Source of the DNA: an uncultured Planococcus sp.
Lineage (GTDB): Bacteria > Bacillota > Bacilli > Bacillales_A > Planococcaceae
Direction of reading: 5' to 3'
DNA: 64,000 bases
NCBI GenBank assembly: GCA_947493585.1
Contig: CANLRI010000001.1
Coordinates: forward strand, 1,674,001 to 1,738,000
Shown here: positions 62,615 to 64,000 of the stretch, in pieces
How the letters are laid out: each line of letters starts with the position of its first letter
Numbering within the stretch: position 1 is the first letter of the stretch
Translations under genes and position numbers: made by a program
The notes under the pieces: generated by a model
Told to the model about the DNA's origin: nothing
The model's database searches: none
What the model saw: the letters and a program-made list of their open reading frames with translations, nothing else

Positions 62615-63937
62615 TTATTCTGCTGCAGTAATCCGGTAAATCAGACCGCCATCTGTGCTGGCGATCAGCGCGCCATCTTCAGTGACAAGAATATCACGGA
62701 AACGTTGCGCCTCATCAGTTAACAATCGTTCTTCTCCAACAACGGTGTCATCTTCAATAACGACACGCACAATATAATTCGGTGCTAAACCACCGATGAA
62801 CAAGTTGTTTTCCCATTCAGGAATTGCGTCGTTATCATAGAAGGACATACCACTCGGTGCACTTGTTGGATCCCAATAATATCTCGGTTCAACAAAACCT
62901 TGCGCTTCGTGCTCTGAAATTCCATCATTGACCAATTCACCTGTGTACTCGATACCATAAGAAACAATTGGCCATCCATAGTTATTTGCCGGTTCAATAA
63001 TATTCAGTTCGTCGCCAGCTTGCGGGCCGAATTCCACAATCCACAAGTCTCCTGTTTCAGGATTGTAGTCGATGCCTTGAATATTACGGTGACCGTAGCT
63101 GTAAATCCCATCCAATGCGTCTTCATCTTCAATAAATGGATTCGAATCTACTGGTTCCCCGTCTTGTGTAATATGAATGACTTTACCTAAGTAAGCATCC
63201 AAGTCTTGCGCACGCTCACGAATTGGATCATCTGAACGCTCACCAGTTGTTAAGAATAGGTTGCCTTCCTCATCAAAAATGATGCGGCCGCCATAGTGCA
63301 AGTCACCGTCATAAGCTGGTGTCGCTTGGAAGATGACTTCAAAATCTTCTAGTGAAGCTTCATCTTCTGACAAAACGCCTTTACCGACAGCAGTGACCGT
63401 ACCGTCTTCAAAGTCTTGTGAAAACGTCATGAATACTAATCTAGATTCGTCAAAATCCGGTGCAACGGCTACATCAAGCAACCCGCCTTGCCCTGAGTTA
63501 TTGACTTCTGGTGTCCCTTCGATCGGATCTGAAACAGATCCGTCTTCAAGGTTGACAATAAGAAGTTCTGCTTCATCTCTTTGCGTCACTAGAATGCGGT
63601 TTGGTTCGAACTCCTCCATCCCCCATGACACGCCAAGACCTTCAACGACAACTTCCTCATTCAGTTCTGTTTCTGTCTCTACCGCAGGTGCTCGAGTTTG
63701 TTCCGGAAAGGCTGGTTCAAACTCAGTCACTTTCGGTTCAGTTTCTGCACTTTCATTTGTGCCCTCGCCTGCACCTTCTTCTGTTGTTGCGCCCTCATCG
63801 GCACTTTCTTCTGTTGCAGCATCCGAGTCATTCGTTGACTCTTCGTTTGAAGCGTCATCGTTGCCACATGCTGCTAAAGCCAATACAGAACTTAACACTG
63901 TAAGGGACATTAACCTTGACCATGATAATTTTGTCAT
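62615..63937 (-). CDS. PQQ-dependent sugar (glucose/sorbosone) dehydrogenase-like lipoprotein
   Basis: 440-residue secreted lipoprotein: signal peptide with lipobox LAAC, a long acidic low-complexity linker (residues ~25-70), then a six-bladed beta-propeller of the soluble glucose dehydrogenase/Hip family. Landmarks are GQGGLLDVAVAPDF, LHYGGRIIFDEEGNLFLTTG (catalytic-type histidine and Asp/Gly-rich blade), YSYGHRNIQGIDYNP and WIVEFGPQAGDELNII. Homologues oxidise aldose sugars with PQQ; no PQQ synthesis genes are in view. GGGGAGG precedes the ATG. Confidence 0.88.
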   Translation of the reverse strand: MTKLSWSRLMSLTVLSSVLALAACGNDDASNEESTNDSDAATEESADEGATTEEGAGEGTNESAETEPKVTEFEPAFPEQTRAPAVETETELNEEVVVEGLGVSWGMEEFEPNRILVTQRDEAELLIVNLEDGSVSDPIEGTPEVNNSGQGGLLDVAVAPDFDESRLVFMTFSQDFEDGTVTAVGKGVLSEDEASLEDFEVIFQATPAYDGDLHYGGRIIFDEEGNLFLTTGERSDDPIRERAQDLDAYLGKVIHITQDGEPVDSNPFIEDEDALDGIYSYGHRNIQGIDYNPETGDLWIVEFGPQAGDELNIIEPANNYGWPIVSYGIEYTGELVNDGISEHEAQGFVEPRYYWDPTSAPSGMSFYDNDAIPEWENNLFIGGLAPNYIVRVVIEDDTVVGEERLLTDEAQRFRDILVTEDGALIASTDGGLIYRITAAE

Positions 63938-64000
63938 AATTTTTCCTCCCCATTTCTAGAATATTCAACTGAATATATATCAAATTTCGGTTTCCCGAAA

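Overview
The window looks like chromosomal DNA of a low-to-mid-GC Firmicute close to Planococcus/Planomicrobium (Planococcaceae). I judge this from protein character and from gene order that closely follows Bacillus subtilis: parC-parE-CoA-binding protein-plsY-HesB-yneQ-yneP-aconitase, and DUF2621-ccdC-thioredoxin-ccdA. The spore genes that sit between yneP and citB in B. subtilis (such as tlp) are absent, as expected for a lineage that mostly does not sporulate. The species call is inference.

Layout. 1-5.3 kb: sulfur-transport-type membrane protein, AraC regulator, VTT-like membrane protein, acyl-CoA ligase, acetyltransferase. 5.4-15 kb: topoisomerase IV (with a LexA box), plsY, thioesterase, aconitase. 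15-23 kb: DinB-like protein, degenerate tyrosine recombinase, nicotinamidase, stress membrane protein, lytic transglycosylase, mscL, SCO protein, the DUF1659/DUF2922/YvrJ trio, cytochrome c maturation genes. 23.5-29 kb: argGH, a lipoprotein, an MBL hydrolase, and proC under a proline T-box. 29-39 kb: namA, a small SOS-linked type I toxin-antitoxin locus, a YnjBCD-like ABC transporter, and a redox/membrane cluster (VTT protein, oxidoreductase-DUF1499 fusion, CDP-alcohol phosphatidyltransferase, SelD-type oxidoreductase). 39-43 kb: an unassigned small RNA unit, a DUF2294 protein, a sigma-B-type YtxG protein, a VWA lipoprotein. 43-45 kb: gene debris, NUDIX hydrolase, kinase-fold phosphotransferase. 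45-50 kb: gluconate operon with a divergent RpiR regulator. 50-56 kb: cardiolipin synthase, YwaF-type protein, thiamin-precursor transporter under a TPP riboswitch. 56-64 kb: MarR/nitroreductase pair, two frameshifted genes, MFS transporter, AraC regulator, SDR-like protein, PQQ-type sugar dehydrogenase.

Most notable signals. (1) A 35-residue holin-like toxin gene at 30441-30548 (minus) with a LexA box in its promoter, a convergent antisense RNA with its own promoter and terminator, and complementary 5' and 3' mRNA ends. (2) Four copies of a ~215-235 bp intergenic repeat, each beside a terminator; two copies lie between duplicated copies of the local terminator hairpin, as if the element inserts into terminators. 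(3) A free-standing ~180-nt transcription unit at 39352-39566 with a near-consensus promoter and strong terminator that matches no RNA class I recognise.

Most of the window is ordinary housekeeping sequence. I saw no rRNA, tRNA, CRISPR array, prophage or intact insertion sequence. All functional calls rest on motif and family recognition by eye, with no database search.
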